A stretch of DNA of 64,000 nucleotides from Listeria monocytogenes. Lineage in GTDB: Bacteria > Bacillota > Bacilli > Lactobacillales > Listeriaceae. The translations under genes and the position numbers were made by a program. Where the stretch lies: the NCBI RefSeq assembly GCF_900187225.1, contig NZ_LT906436.1:2170001-2234000 (forward strand). The letters run 5' to 3'. This document shows, in pieces, positions 25,263 through 34,318 of this stretch. How positions within the stretch are numbered: position 1 is the stretch's first letter; every line of letters starts with the position of its first letter. Below the pieces are notes generated by a model, which was not told the origin of the DNA, did no database searches, and was given only the letters and a program-made list of their open reading frames with translations.

Positions 25263-27554
25263 TCAGCTTGAGCACCATTCGCACTCTTCTACATCGATAT
25301 CGTTGGAGCGGACATAGTAAGTTGTTTTTAGTCCTTCATTCCAAGCAGTCATGTGTAGTTCAAGTAATTTACTTGCTTTGATACCACTTGGCACATAGAA
25401 GTTAAAGCTTAGTGATTGGTCTACGTGACGTTGACGACGACCGTTTTGACGAACGCTTGCGAATTGGTCTACTTTGTAAGCACCTTTTTCGTAGTACGGG
25501 TATGTGCTTAAGTTTAAGTCTGGTGCAATTACTGGACGACGATAGTCTTTTTTCTCTTCATAGTAGAAAGCACTGTAAATTGGGTCGATTGAAGCAGTGG
25601 ATCCAGCAATTTGAGCTGTACTCATATTTGGCGCTACAGCAACAAGGTACGCATTACGTAAGCCTTTTTCTGCTACTTCTTTCGCTAATTCTTGCCATTC
25701 AGGTGAATTATAGTTGCGACGCGCGAAATATTCTCCTGTATTCCAGTCACTGCCTTTGAAGACTTTGTAAGCACCTTTTTCTTGCGCTAATTTGTTACTA
25801 GCGCGAATAGCTAAATAGTTAATTTGTTCATATAATTCATCGGCATATTTCTCCGCTTCTTCTGAGTCCCAAGCGATATTTTTAAGAGCAAGCAGGTGAT
25901 GCCAACCAAATGTTCCAAGACCGATAGAACGGTATTTTTGGTTTGTAATAGTTGCTTGTGGTACTGGGAGTTCGTTTAAGTCGATAACGTTATCTAACAT
26001 ACGTACTTCTACTTCGATTAAACGTTCTAAAGTACCTTCTTCCGCAACAACCGCACGACCTAAGTTTACAGAAGATAAGTTACATACAACAAAATCTCCC
26101 GCTTGTTTTGTAATGACGATTTGATCTCCAGAAATAATTTCTTGGATCATTTTTGTTGGGCTCATATTTTGCATGATTTCTGTACATAAGTTACTAGAAT
26201 ATACCATGCCTTCATGTTTATTAGGGTTCATTCTGTTTACTTCATCACGGTAAAACATGAATGGATTCCCTGTTTCTAATTGACTCATCATAATACGTTT
26301 CATGATATCAATAGCTTTAACAATTTTTTTGCTAATTGTTTCATCTGCAACTAATTCTTCATATTTTTCACGGAAAGTACCTTCGCCTTTTGATTCATCG
26401 TAGAAATCTTGTAGGTACCAGCCTTTTTTCGCTTTTACTTCATGTGGATCGAATAAATACCACTCGCCACGACGCTCTACAGCTTCCATGAAAATATCAG
26501 GAATACAAACAGCCGTAAATACATCATGTGCGCGTAAACGTTGATCTCCATTGTTTAAACGTAAATCAAGGAAAGACTCGATATCTTTATGGAAAACATC
26601 TAAATAAACTGCAATTGCGCCTTTACGTTGACCTAGTTGGTCCACGCTCACTGCCGTATTGTTTAATTGTTTAATCCAAGGAATAACACCACCACTTGCA
26701 CCTTTTACGCCACGGATAGCAGCTCCTGTTGAACGAACGTAACCAAGATATGCACCAACACCGCCACCGTGCTTAGAAACTCTAGCGACGTCTGTATTGC
26801 TGTCATAAATACCTTGTAAGCTATCATCTACTGTATCAATGAAACAGCTAGACAATTGACCACCAACTTTTCCAGCATTTGCAAGTGTCGGTGTTGCAAC
26901 GGTCATATATAAATTACTTAAAGCCCAGTAAGCTTCTTCTACTAGTTTCATCCGTTTTTCTTTTGGTTCATTTTGCATTAAATAAAGTGCGATAGTTAAC
27001 CAACGTTCTTGTGGCAACTCATACACATTACGTTCAGAGTCAGTCGCTAAGTAACGCGTCGCAAGTAAATACAAACCATTATACGTAAATAATTTATCTT
27101 TCTCAGGGTCAATTAATTTCCCTGCTGCAATCAAATCTTCTTTAGAATAATTTTTTAGAATATTGCCAGAATAAATACCACGTTCGCCTAGGCTCTCTTG
27201 TAGTCCAACGTACGAACCATATTTATCATCATCATTATAGAAACGATTTTTACTTGCTTTTTTATATAATTTATTTAAATAAAGGCGTGCTGCGAAATGT
27301 TCCCATTCAGGAATATGAATATCTGTACGAGCTTCTGCTTCCCTAATTAAATAATCGACTAATTCGTCAGCCGCGTAATCTTCCTTCTTCTCTACAAAAT
27401 TAAAAACCTTACGTTTGTAATCCTCTAAATCAAGTTTCGGAAATTCTTCATGGATTTTCTCTAAATATCCATCCAATCGGCTTTTGTCAAAAGGTAGCTT
27501 TCTGTTTCCCCCGTCTTTTACTATGTAAGTTGTCATTTGCAATCCCCATTTCAT
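25263..27554 (-). CDS. nrdA: Ribonucleotide reductase large subunit
   Basis: This 763-aa catalytic subunit reduces ribonucleoside diphosphates. An N-terminal ATP-cone (about residues 8-95) precedes the barrel; active-site features include the cysteine in SSCFIDTV, NLCTEI and the C-terminal redox pair ECEWCSS. The ATP-cone marks class Ia (NrdA) instead of typical class Ib NrdE, although many annotations use nrdE. GAGG precedes the ATG at 27554; an alternative is MTTYIV at 27536 with GGGGA. Paired NrdR boxes overlap its promoter and a terminator-like hairpin lies in the leader. Confidence 0.87.
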   Translation of the reverse strand: MKWGLQMTTYIVKDGGNRKLPFDKSRLDGYLEKIHEEFPKLDLEDYKRKVFNFVEKKEDYAADELVDYLIREAEARTDIHIPEWEHFAARLYLNKLYKKASKNRFYNDDDKYGSYVGLQESLGERGIYSGNILKNYSKEDLIAAGKLIDPEKDKLFTYNGLYLLATRYLATDSERNVYELPQERWLTIALYLMQNEPKEKRMKLVEEAYWALSNLYMTVATPTLANAGKVGGQLSSCFIDTVDDSLQGIYDSNTDVARVSKHGGGVGAYLGYVRSTGAAIRGVKGASGGVIPWIKQLNNTAVSVDQLGQRKGAIAVYLDVFHKDIESFLDLRLNNGDQRLRAHDVFTAVCIPDIFMEAVERRGEWYLFDPHEVKAKKGWYLQDFYDESKGEGTFREKYEELVADETISKKIVKAIDIMKRIMMSQLETGNPFMFYRDEVNRMNPNKHEGMVYSSNLCTEIMQNMSPTKMIQEIISGDQIVITKQAGDFVVCNLSSVNLGRAVVAEEGTLERLIEVEVRMLDNVIDLNELPVPQATITNQKYRSIGLGTFGWHHLLALKNIAWDSEEAEKYADELYEQINYLAIRASNKLAQEKGAYKVFKGSDWNTGEYFARRNYNSPEWQELAKEVAEKGLRNAYLVAVAPNMSTAQIAGSTASIDPIYSAFYYEEKKDYRRPVIAPDLNLSTYPYYEKGAYKVDQFASVRQNGRRQRHVDQSLSFNFYVPSGIKASKLLELHMTAWNEGLKTTYYVRSNDIDVEECEWCSS

Positions 27555-27638
27555 CCTTTTTTCCTCGTTGTAAAAATATCTGATTCATTTTGCGCTTTTC
27601 ATTCGTCCGCTGAACTATTTGTGGTCGTTCCATGGAGC

Positions 27639-27684
27639 AAAAAAATTAACTTTTAAAGGAGCAAATTCCCCTGATAAAAGTTAA
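27639..27684 (-). terminator. Terminator-like hairpin in the nrd leader
   Basis: On the minus strand TTAACTTTTA and TAAAAGTTAA form a 10-bp stem with inner AGGGGA/TCCTT pairing and a T7 tail. It lies about 30-75 nt after the predicted start and 85 bp before nrdA, so it could end transcription early. Confidence 0.65.
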
Positions 27685-27712
27685 AAGGCGATGAAGCAAT
27701 ATTTCGCTTTCG

Positions 27713-27760
27713 ATACTATATATAGTATAACTTTTTCATTGTGAATGCAAGATATAGTAC
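27713..27760 (-). promoter_or_regulatory. Tandem NrdR boxes over the nrd promoter
   Basis: A perfect palindrome ATACTATATATAGTAT (27713-27728) and a half-conserved copy ATGCAAGATATAGTAC (27745-27760) are 32 bp apart, three helix turns, as usual for NrdR. The promoter TTGCAT-N17-TACTAT (minus strand, 27750 to 27722) overlaps both boxes, so binding would block RNA polymerase. Confidence 0.8.
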
Positions 27761-28032
27761 TCTGGTTTTATTACGAAAAGTGTCCAAACAATGATTACAA
27801 CTAGGTTTTCGGCAAATAAAAAAATTTTTTCCGACACTTGTGTGTTTTCGAGCATATTTCAAGTATAAAAATGCTACTACTTCTAGTGCCTATTTTTTCG
27901 CTAGTTTCTATATTTAGTAGTTAAAAAAAGGATGTTTTGTAACTTCACAATCTTTTAAACTCACTTTTGTCACCTTTCTGACAAAAATGTAAGATTAACG
28001 CTGGATTTTGTTAGTTAACAAACGGGATAATT

Positions 28033-28061
28033 TTGTCATTCCATTGTAAACTTAATGTAAT
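28033..28061 (+). promoter_or_regulatory. SigA-type promoter of the YxeA gene
   Basis: TTGTCA (28033-28038), a 17-bp spacer and TGTAAT (28056-28061) lie 30 bp before the gene. Confidence 0.55.
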
Positions 28062-28090
28062 AAAACAAATCAAGAAAGGATGAGGGAGAA

Positions 28091-28432
28091 ATGTTTACTA
28101 AAAAAAGAGGTTTAATGTTATTAGCCGCAGTTCTTCTAACTGTTTGCGCGATTTGGGAGTATGCGATGCCAACTGACGCCGCAGTAAAATCCTATTACGT
28201 AAAAGTAGAAGACGCAGGGAAACCCGTTCAAAAAAATCAATTCAAAGGGTTCAAATATATATCAAATGTTTATGATGACAAAGGAAAACAAAAGCAACTA
28301 ACTTTCTACTCAGAAAAAGAATTAACTAAGAACGAGCAATTCAAAGTACTTGTCGGCGAGAACAAAATGGTTGTTAATTATAAAAAAATAAAAAACGTAC
28401 CAGATAAAATTAAATATTTAGCTGAAAAATAA
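28091..28432 (+). CDS. YxeA-family (DUF1093) secreted protein
   Basis: This 113-aa protein has an N-terminal membrane anchor or signal (KRGLMLLAAVLLTVCAIWEY) and a small beta-rich domain starting KSYYVKVEDAGKPV, the YxeA signature. There is no lipobox. Function of the family is unknown. It is monocistronic, with its own promoter and terminator. Confidence 0.78.
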   Translation: MFTKKRGLMLLAAVLLTVCAIWEYAMPTDAAVKSYYVKVEDAGKPVQKNQFKGFKYISNVYDDKGKQKQLTFYSEKELTKNEQFKVLVGENKMVVNYKKIKNVPDKIKYLAEK

Positions 28433-28482
28433 AAAACGCTTTGTTATAGCCTGATAAAAGGCTAAACAAAGCGTTTCTGTTT
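28431..28482. terminator. Bidirectional terminator
   Basis: AAACGCTTTGTT and AACAAAGCGTTT form the outer stem, with TAGCC/GGCTA pairing inside. It separates two convergent genes. Confidence 0.85.
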
Positions 28483-28486
28483 TTTA

Positions 28487-30388
28487 TTAAGGTGTAACAA
28501 TATTGAAGACAGGATTAAATTCATCTAACAAGGAAGCAAACTCCCCAAATTTCTTCGCGTCTCCTTCTAGTTTAGCTGTTTGGTCAGCAAATGCTGCTTC
28601 AAAGCTTTTCACACCACCGAAGATATGATTAAATGTATCACGAGTAGTAGTTAAAGTTAAATCAGCTTTATCGTCTACTTCACCTTCACGATAAATAAGT
28701 ACTGAATTATTTACAAGTAAATGATAATTCTCATCAACATCTGTTAATTTCCAGTTCATGGAGATACGTTTACCAATGGATCTTTCCCCATTTAAACGAA
28801 TACCCATGTAATCTAAAATCAAGTTAAACGGCATACCCTCCACAATATCCAGTGTAACACCAGAAATAACTTCATCTGGGACAGAATTTCTCAGTTCATC
28901 CGCACCAGCTAAAAATACATTACGCCATGGTCCAGACTCAGATTGATAGCCAAGTTGTTCTAACGCATCTGCAAGAAGAGCTCTTGCTTCTCCGTTTTCT
29001 CCATCTGCGAAAATCGCATGTTTGACAACTTCCGCAACCCAGCGATATTCACCCGCTTCATAGGATACACGCGCTTTTTTCAATACTTCATCAACGCCAC
29101 CCATAAACTCAACGTATTTTTTCGCAACATCTTCTGGAGGTAGCGGATAAAGGTCAGCAGGATTTCCGTCATACCACCCAAGATAAAATTGATAAATCGC
29201 TTTAACATCATGGTTAAGCGTACCGTAGTAGCCTCGTAAATACCATTTTTCTTCTAGTGCAGGAGGGAATTTCACAGCTTCAGCTACTTCAATAGCAGTT
29301 AATCCTTTATTAATAAAATGAAGCGTTTGGTCATGCATATATTTATAAGCGTCACGTTGGTGAATAAGCATATCATTAATTTCTTCATTCCCCCACGTTG
29401 GCCAGTGATGTTGACCGATACAAACTTCATATTTATCGCCAAAGGCACGAATTGCTTTGTCAATATCTTTCCACCACTCATAAGCGTCACGAATTTGCGC
29501 ACCACGTAATGTTAAAATGTTATGCAAGTTATGAACGGCATCTTCTGCGATATTAAGTAGTTTAAATTGTGGGAAATACATCATATGTTCTGAAGGAGCT
29601 TCTGTATTTGGAGCCATCAAGAATTCCACTTCAATCCCATCAACAACACGTTTTTCGTGATCAAACGTAATAGTATCATTTGGAGCAAGCAAGGACATAT
29701 GACCTTTAGAAGCTGTCTTACCAAGACCAGCATCTACTTGACCTAATTCCCCGCGTGACAAGCGGCTACCATACATATATTCTGCACGACGAATCATCGC
29801 GTTTCCAGCAAAAATATTTTCACTGACCGCAGCTTCCATAAATCCTTCTGGCCCAATAAGTGCCACTTTTCCAGAGGCTACATCTTCTTTGCTAATAAGA
29901 CCCGCTACACCGCCGTAATGATCGGCATGGGAATGGGTATAAATAATCGCCTTAATAGGTTTTTTTGGACGATGCTCATAGTATAGATCAAGCGCCGCAC
30001 GAGCAGTTTCAACCGACATTAATGTATCCGTAATTACAAGACCAGTATCGCCTTCCATAATCGTAGTATTCGACATATCAAACCCACGTACTTGATAAAC
30101 GCGGTCCGTTACTTTGAATAAACCATTTGTCATATTAAGCTGAGCGATACGCCACAAACTTGGGTTAACAGAATCAGGTGCTTCTCCTTCAATAAACTTA
30201 TAATCCTCCAAATCCCAAACTGCATGGCCATCTTCAGTATCTACTTTTACATGATCCCAAGTTCCAATAAAACCTTTTTTAGCATCATCAAAATCTTTCG
30301 TGTTCTCAAATGGTAAAGATTTTTTTACTTTCTCATTCACTTTCTTTGTAAATTCGGACGCTTCTTTTGGTAAGACTTTTTTTGTCAT
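28487..30388 (-). CDS. sepA: SepA / alkyl sulfatase-like metallo-beta-lactamase hydrolase
   Basis: This 633-aa protein has the metallo-beta-lactamase motif THSHADHYGG (about residue 150), the dimerisation region of SdsA1-type alkyl sulfatases (about 390-520) and a C-terminal SCP2-like domain (about 525-630). Such enzymes cleave alkyl sulfate esters, giving alcohol and sulfate. There is no signal peptide, unlike secreted SdsA1. The locus is named sepA in L. monocytogenes as I recall it. A SigB-type promoter lies upstream, so it belongs to the general stress response. Confidence 0.78.
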   Translation of the reverse strand: MTKKVLPKEASEFTKKVNEKVKKSLPFENTKDFDDAKKGFIGTWDHVKVDTEDGHAVWDLEDYKFIEGEAPDSVNPSLWRIAQLNMTNGLFKVTDRVYQVRGFDMSNTTIMEGDTGLVITDTLMSVETARAALDLYYEHRPKKPIKAIIYTHSHADHYGGVAGLISKEDVASGKVALIGPEGFMEAAVSENIFAGNAMIRRAEYMYGSRLSRGELGQVDAGLGKTASKGHMSLLAPNDTITFDHEKRVVDGIEVEFLMAPNTEAPSEHMMYFPQFKLLNIAEDAVHNLHNILTLRGAQIRDAYEWWKDIDKAIRAFGDKYEVCIGQHHWPTWGNEEINDMLIHQRDAYKYMHDQTLHFINKGLTAIEVAEAVKFPPALEEKWYLRGYYGTLNHDVKAIYQFYLGWYDGNPADLYPLPPEDVAKKYVEFMGGVDEVLKKARVSYEAGEYRWVAEVVKHAIFADGENGEARALLADALEQLGYQSESGPWRNVFLAGADELRNSVPDEVISGVTLDIVEGMPFNLILDYMGIRLNGERSIGKRISMNWKLTDVDENYHLLVNNSVLIYREGEVDDKADLTLTTTRDTFNHIFGGVKSFEAAFADQTAKLEGDAKKFGEFASLLDEFNPVFNIVTP

Positions 30389-30432
30389 TATCGGTTTCCT
30401 CCTGCACGTTTATTTTCACATACTTTCTTTTT

Positions 30433-30457
30433 ATACCTCCATAAAATTATTCAAAAC
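30433..30457 (-). promoter_or_regulatory. SigB-type promoter of sepA
   Basis: On the minus strand GTTT (30457-30454), a 15-bp spacer and AGGTAT (30438-30433) fit GTTT-N13-15-GGGWAT with one mismatch. Confidence 0.65.
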
Positions 30458-30476
30458 CTTTTGCTATTATTAGACC

Positions 30477-30513
30477 AAAAAAAAGAGGCTTGAAAAATCC
30501 AAGCCTCTTTTTT
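30477..30513 (-). terminator. Terminator of the CsbD gene
   Basis: AAAAAGAGGCTTG and CAAGCCTCTTTTT form a strong stem just past the stop. Confidence 0.88.
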
Positions 30514-30516
30514 AAC

Positions 30517-30702
30517 TTATTCGGATAATTTCTTTTTAGCGTCGCCGGTTTTATCTTCTACTTCGCCTTTAGCTTTTTGAGCTTTACCTTCAACTTGTTT
30601 GCCTTTGTCATCTGTTGCTTTCCCGAATTTGTCTTTTGCGTCACCTACTACTTTATCTTTCAATCCTTTTGCTTTGTCCTTCATACCTTTATCTTCGCTC
30701 AT
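30517..30702 (-). CDS. CsbD-family stress protein
   Basis: This 61-aa, very hydrophilic, Lys- and Asp-rich protein (GLKDKVVGDAKDKFGKATDDKG) has the CsbD repeat pattern. Bacillus CsbD is a SigB-dependent general stress protein of unknown mechanism. GGAGG precedes the start, and a SigB-like promoter lies upstream. Confidence 0.85.
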   Translation of the reverse strand: MSEDKGMKDKAKGLKDKVVGDAKDKFGKATDDKGKQVEGKAQKAKGEVEDKTGDAKKKLSE

Positions 30703-30763
30703 TGATATTGCCTCCTAATTAGAATATTTTCTAATGAAGAATTCTTTATCTCCATAGTAGTGT

Positions 30764-30788
30764 TTTCCACAATATAGAAAGCTAAAAC
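30764..30788 (-). promoter_or_regulatory. Possible SigB promoter of the CsbD gene
   Basis: On the minus strand GTTT, 15 bp, then TGGAAA partly matches the SigB consensus. It is weaker than the sepA and Rli47 promoters. Confidence 0.45.
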
Positions 30789-30795
30789 ATCTTTT

Positions 30796-31845
30796 TTAAA
30801 TAGAATGGATAGTTCGATTTGTCTCAGCCGCTTCAAATATGGCTTCAATCAATTTTAAAACTTGGTAAACTTCTTCATTTTGAACGATGGGTTCACTCGT
30901 ATTATTTAAAACATCGACAAAATTGTTATAGAAAGAAGGAGCTAATTTGGCGGGCGCTGGAAGTGATAATGTATTGGTTGCTTCTTCGCTTGGTGGTGCC
31001 ATTGTTTTTGTTAGACCTTGACCAGCTTTGATTGGTGTTGGCTCAGACGTTTTAGCAAGCGCAGTTGGTTGGACGATTTCTCCGCTTAAATCCCAATCGT
31101 GGATAATTCCAGTTCCTTCTGTGCCTTTGACGTACCAGCGAGGTAATTTAATGAAATTGGTTGTTCCAACTTCGATTTGAGCAGTAATGCCATTCTCAAA
31201 AGTAATGAATGTTACAAAGCCATCATCTACTTCATCTCCAAGCGCAAAGCTTAGATTAGCAGATACTGACTTCACATTACTATCAACTAGGAACAGCAAT
31301 TGGTCAAGTAGATGCACACCCCAATCAAGTACCATCCCGCCGCCATGTGCTTTCAAATGACGCCAATCTCCTGGAATACCATTTGCTCCGTGGACACGTG
31401 ATTCCAGGTGGAACATTTCGCCAATCGTTTTTTGTTCAAAAATTTCTTTTATAATTAGGAAATCTTCGTCCCAACGCCTATTTTGATGAACCATGAAATG
31501 TTTATTTACTTTTTTAGCAACATCCATAATTGCTAGTAAATCTTCGCTTGTCATCGTCACTGGTTTCTCGCAAACAACATGCTTACCTGCTTCAAGTGCA
31601 GTAATTGCCAGTTCTTTATGGCTATCATTCGGTGTCGCGATAAGAACGGCATCTACTTGTTCATCCGCTAAAACCGCTTCAAAGCTTTCATAAATTTTCA
31701 AACCTTTTTCAGCAGCGGCTTCGCGTTTTTCTTCTAGAATGTCGAATACGCCATGAACTTCTAAATTATCAGCAGCCGATGCAAGCGTTACATGATAGCT
31801 TCCCATCCCGCCGTAACCAACAATTACTAATTGATATTTTTTCAT
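30796..31845 (-). CDS. Gfo/Idh/MocA-family NAD(P)-dependent oxidoreductase
   Basis: This 349-aa dehydrogenase starts with a Rossmann loop (VIVGYGGMGSYH), has the family EKP motif (HVVCEKPVTM, about residue 96) and catalytic HLLDQ near 180 (DWGVHLLDQLLF). It likely oxidises a sugar, inositol or sugar acid. It is the last gene of a five-gene operon with sugar epimerases. Confidence 0.83.
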   Translation of the reverse strand: MKKYQLVIVGYGGMGSYHVTLASAADNLEVHGVFDILEEKREAAAEKGLKIYESFEAVLADEQVDAVLIATPNDSHKELAITALEAGKHVVCEKPVTMTSEDLLAIMDVAKKVNKHFMVHQNRRWDEDFLIIKEIFEQKTIGEMFHLESRVHGANGIPGDWRHLKAHGGGMVLDWGVHLLDQLLFLVDSNVKSVSANLSFALGDEVDDGFVTFITFENGITAQIEVGTTNFIKLPRWYVKGTEGTGIIHDWDLSGEIVQPTALAKTSEPTPIKAGQGLTKTMAPPSEEATNTLSLPAPAKLAPSFYNNFVDVLNNTSEPIVQNEEVYQVLKLIEAIFEAAETNRTIHSI

Positions 31846-31867
31846 CCTAAGACACCCTTTCTTATCG

Positions 31868-32836
31868 TTAAGCCCACCACATATCCAGTGGTTTATCTTT
31901 AATTAAAATCGATTGTAAGTTTGTAACAGCACGGTCGAAGCCTTCATCAATCGACATTAATGGATCTTCGTGTTCAATGCTGACTACATAATCATAACCG
32001 TATGTTCTAAGTGCGCTCATAATATCCGACCACTCGGTTAAACTATGACCACAACCTACCGAACGGAATGTCCAACTTCTCGTTTGTACATCGCCATATG
32101 GTTGCATATCCGTTAGACCGTACATATTGATATTATCTTGATCTAAATACGTATCTTTGGCATGGAAATGATGGATTGCTCCAGCTTTTCCTAAGATTTT
32201 GATAGCGCCAACTGGGTCGATTCCTTGCCACCATAAATGACTTGGGTCTAAATTGACTCCAATAGAATCATTTGTTTCTTCCCGCAATTTTAAAATAGTA
32301 TATGGGGTATGGCATAAGAAACCGCCGTGCAATTCGATACCAATTTTAACGCCACTGGCTGCTGCAAGTTCACCAATTTCTTTCCAGTAAGGAATTAACT
32401 TGGTTTCCCATTGCCATGTTTTAATATCACTATAAACTGTTGGCCAAGGAATAACCGGCCAGTTCGGAGCTTTGGCATCATCACTATCACCAGCTGTTCC
32501 AGAAAATGTATTAACAACCGGAACATTCATTAATGAAGCTAGTTTAATTGATTTACGTAAAATTTCATCGGACGCTGCCGCTTCTTCTTTATTTGGAGAG
32601 ATTGGATTATCATGACAACTAAATGCGCTAATCGTTAATCCCCGGCTAGTAAATTTTTCTAAGTATTCTTTGCGTGCTGCTTCGCTTGCCAAAAGTTCGT
32701 CCGTTGGGCAGTGATGATTCCCAGGGTTTCCTCCTGTGCCAATTTCTACAGCATCAAGACCCGCTGCTTTCACTTTATCTAACATTTCTTCTAATGATAA
32801 ATTAGCAAATAATGGTGTAAAAACGCCTAATTTCAT
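31868..32836 (-). CDS. Sugar phosphate isomerase/epimerase (AP-endonuclease-2 fold)
   Basis: This 322-aa TIM-barrel protein has the xylose-isomerase-like metal site: GIELHGGFLCH, GVNLDPSHLWWQG, HFHAKD and a late glutamate in SIEHEDP. It is longer than the paralogue 1 kb upstream and may act on a different ketose or inosose. It is 2 bp from the ThuA-like gene. Confidence 0.82.
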   Translation of the reverse strand: MKLGVFTPLFANLSLEEMLDKVKAAGLDAVEIGTGGNPGNHHCPTDELLASEAARKEYLEKFTSRGLTISAFSCHDNPISPNKEEAAASDEILRKSIKLASLMNVPVVNTFSGTAGDSDDAKAPNWPVIPWPTVYSDIKTWQWETKLIPYWKEIGELAAASGVKIGIELHGGFLCHTPYTILKLREETNDSIGVNLDPSHLWWQGIDPVGAIKILGKAGAIHHFHAKDTYLDQDNINMYGLTDMQPYGDVQTRSWTFRSVGCGHSLTEWSDIMSALRTYGYDYVVSIEHEDPLMSIDEGFDRAVTNLQSILIKDKPLDMWWA

Positions 32837-32838
32837 TT

Positions 32839-33561
32839 TTATTTCCTCCCTATTTTTTCAAGTGGTTGGTGATTTCCGTATGCCGGATAATTCTTCCGAC
32901 CTTCCGCGCACCAATGTACGCCGTTAATAATTACTTGCTGAATATCCGGATGGTGATAGGTTGGATAAGATTCGTGGCCTGGTTGGAAATAGAAAATCCG
33001 ACCATTTCCTCGTTTGTACGTAATCCCACTGCGGAAAACTTCGCCGCCTTCAAACCAACCTAAGAAAATTAGTTCATCAGGGGTCGGTATATCAAAATGC
33101 TCGCCGTACATTTCTTCCTCGTCCAACTCAATAAATTCGCCGATGCCTTTTGCAATTGGATGCGTCGGGTCAACTACCCAAAGGCGTTCTCTTTCATTTG
33201 CTTCGCGCCATTTTAAATCACAGCTTGTTCCCATTAGACGCATAAAGATTTTCGACATATGACCAGAATGTAGTACGACAAGTCCCATGCCTTCTAACAC
33301 ACGTTTTTGTACACGATCGACAATTTTATCTTCCACGCGGTCATGACCCATATGTCCCCACCAAATCAGTACATCCGTATTCGCCAATACTTCTTCGGTA
33401 AGTCCGTGTTCAGGCTCTTCTAAAGTAGCCGTTCCCGCCTCAATTCCTGCTTTTTCTAGAAAGCTAGCGATTTGCCCATGAATTCCGTCTGGATAAATTG
33501 CCAACACAGCATCATCTTCTTTTTCATGTAAAAATTCGTTCCACACTGTTACACGTGTCAT
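32839..33561 (-). CDS. ThuA-like protein
   Basis: This 240-aa protein has the ThuA/class I glutamine amidotransferase-like fold, with [20 protein letters not shown] and [19 protein letters not shown]. ThuA of rhizobia takes part in trehalose catabolism (3-ketotrehalose route); many relatives are of unknown function. The start at 33561 follows GGAGGAGA and is 1 bp past the upstream stop. Confidence 0.78.
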   Translation of the reverse strand: MTRVTVWNEFLHEKEDDAVLAIYPDGIHGQIASFLEKAGIEAGTATLEEPEHGLTEEVLANTDVLIWWGHMGHDRVEDKIVDRVQKRVLEGMGLVVLHSGHMSKIFMRLMGTSCDLKWREANERERLWVVDPTHPIAKGIGEFIELDEEEMYGEHFDIPTPDELIFLGWFEGGEVFRSGITYKRGNGRIFYFQPGHESYPTYHHPDIQQVIINGVHWCAEGRKNYPAYGNHQPLEKIGRK

Positions 33562-33562
33562 A

Positions 33563-34303
33563 TTAGTTCTCCTCCAATACATTCGCTAAATACGTATAAC
33601 CTTTGGCCACGCTCGTTAGCGGATCTTGCGTAAATGCTTCTTGTTCAATAATCAGCCATTTTGTTCCAGAATGAAGCGCCGTTTTAACGAAACCTGGCAC
33701 ATCCAAAACACCTTCACCGATAATAGTGCTTTCCTTGTTTGCTCTCGATTTATCCTTAATATGAATAAGTGGTACCCGGTTACGATATTTTTCGATAAAA
33801 GGAATAACTCCAATTCCCGCATACTCAATCCAGTAAGTGTCTAATTCCGCAACCATTTCTGGTACATTTTTGAGTAAACTGTCCAAAATAATTTCGTCAT
33901 CTAATTTATCTAATTCATGGGCATGATTATGATAGCCAAAATGCATCCCAGCTTGTTGAACCGTTTTTGTGATTTCAAGAAGTTTTTCACTAAATGCAAG
34001 CCATTCTTGCTTTGTTTTAAAGTCTGCATATGGGCAAATAATGTATTCATTTCCCAATTCGCGTTCAAACAGAATGACATTTTCTAAATCTACCTCAAGC
34101 TGTTCTTTACTAATATGCGATCCGGCTACTTCTAGTCCGAGTTCAGCCAATTTCGCTTTAATTTCACTGGCAGATTTGCCGTAATAACCAGCAAACTCCA
34201 CGCCGACATAACCCATTTCCGCCACTTTTTCTAACGTTCCAAAGAAATCATCTTCACAAGCTTCCTTAACACTCCACAACTGTAACGCAATTTTCGCTTT
34301 CAT
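33563..34303 (-). CDS. Sugar phosphate isomerase/epimerase
   Basis: This 246-aa xylose-isomerase-like TIM barrel carries metal residues in [26 protein letters not shown] and WLIIEQE. It is IolE/IolI-like. It sits between an oxidoreductase and the ThuA gene, so it probably handles the keto-sugar made by those dehydrogenases. Confidence 0.82.
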   Translation of the reverse strand: MKAKIALQLWSVKEACEDDFFGTLEKVAEMGYVGVEFAGYYGKSASEIKAKLAELGLEVAGSHISKEQLEVDLENVILFERELGNEYIICPYADFKTKQEWLAFSEKLLEITKTVQQAGMHFGYHNHAHELDKLDDEIILDSLLKNVPEMVAELDTYWIEYAGIGVIPFIEKYRNRVPLIHIKDKSRANKESTIIGEGVLDVPGFVKTALHSGTKWLIIEQEAFTQDPLTSVAKGYTYLANVLEEN

Positions 34304-34318
34304 AAAGGCACTTCCTCC

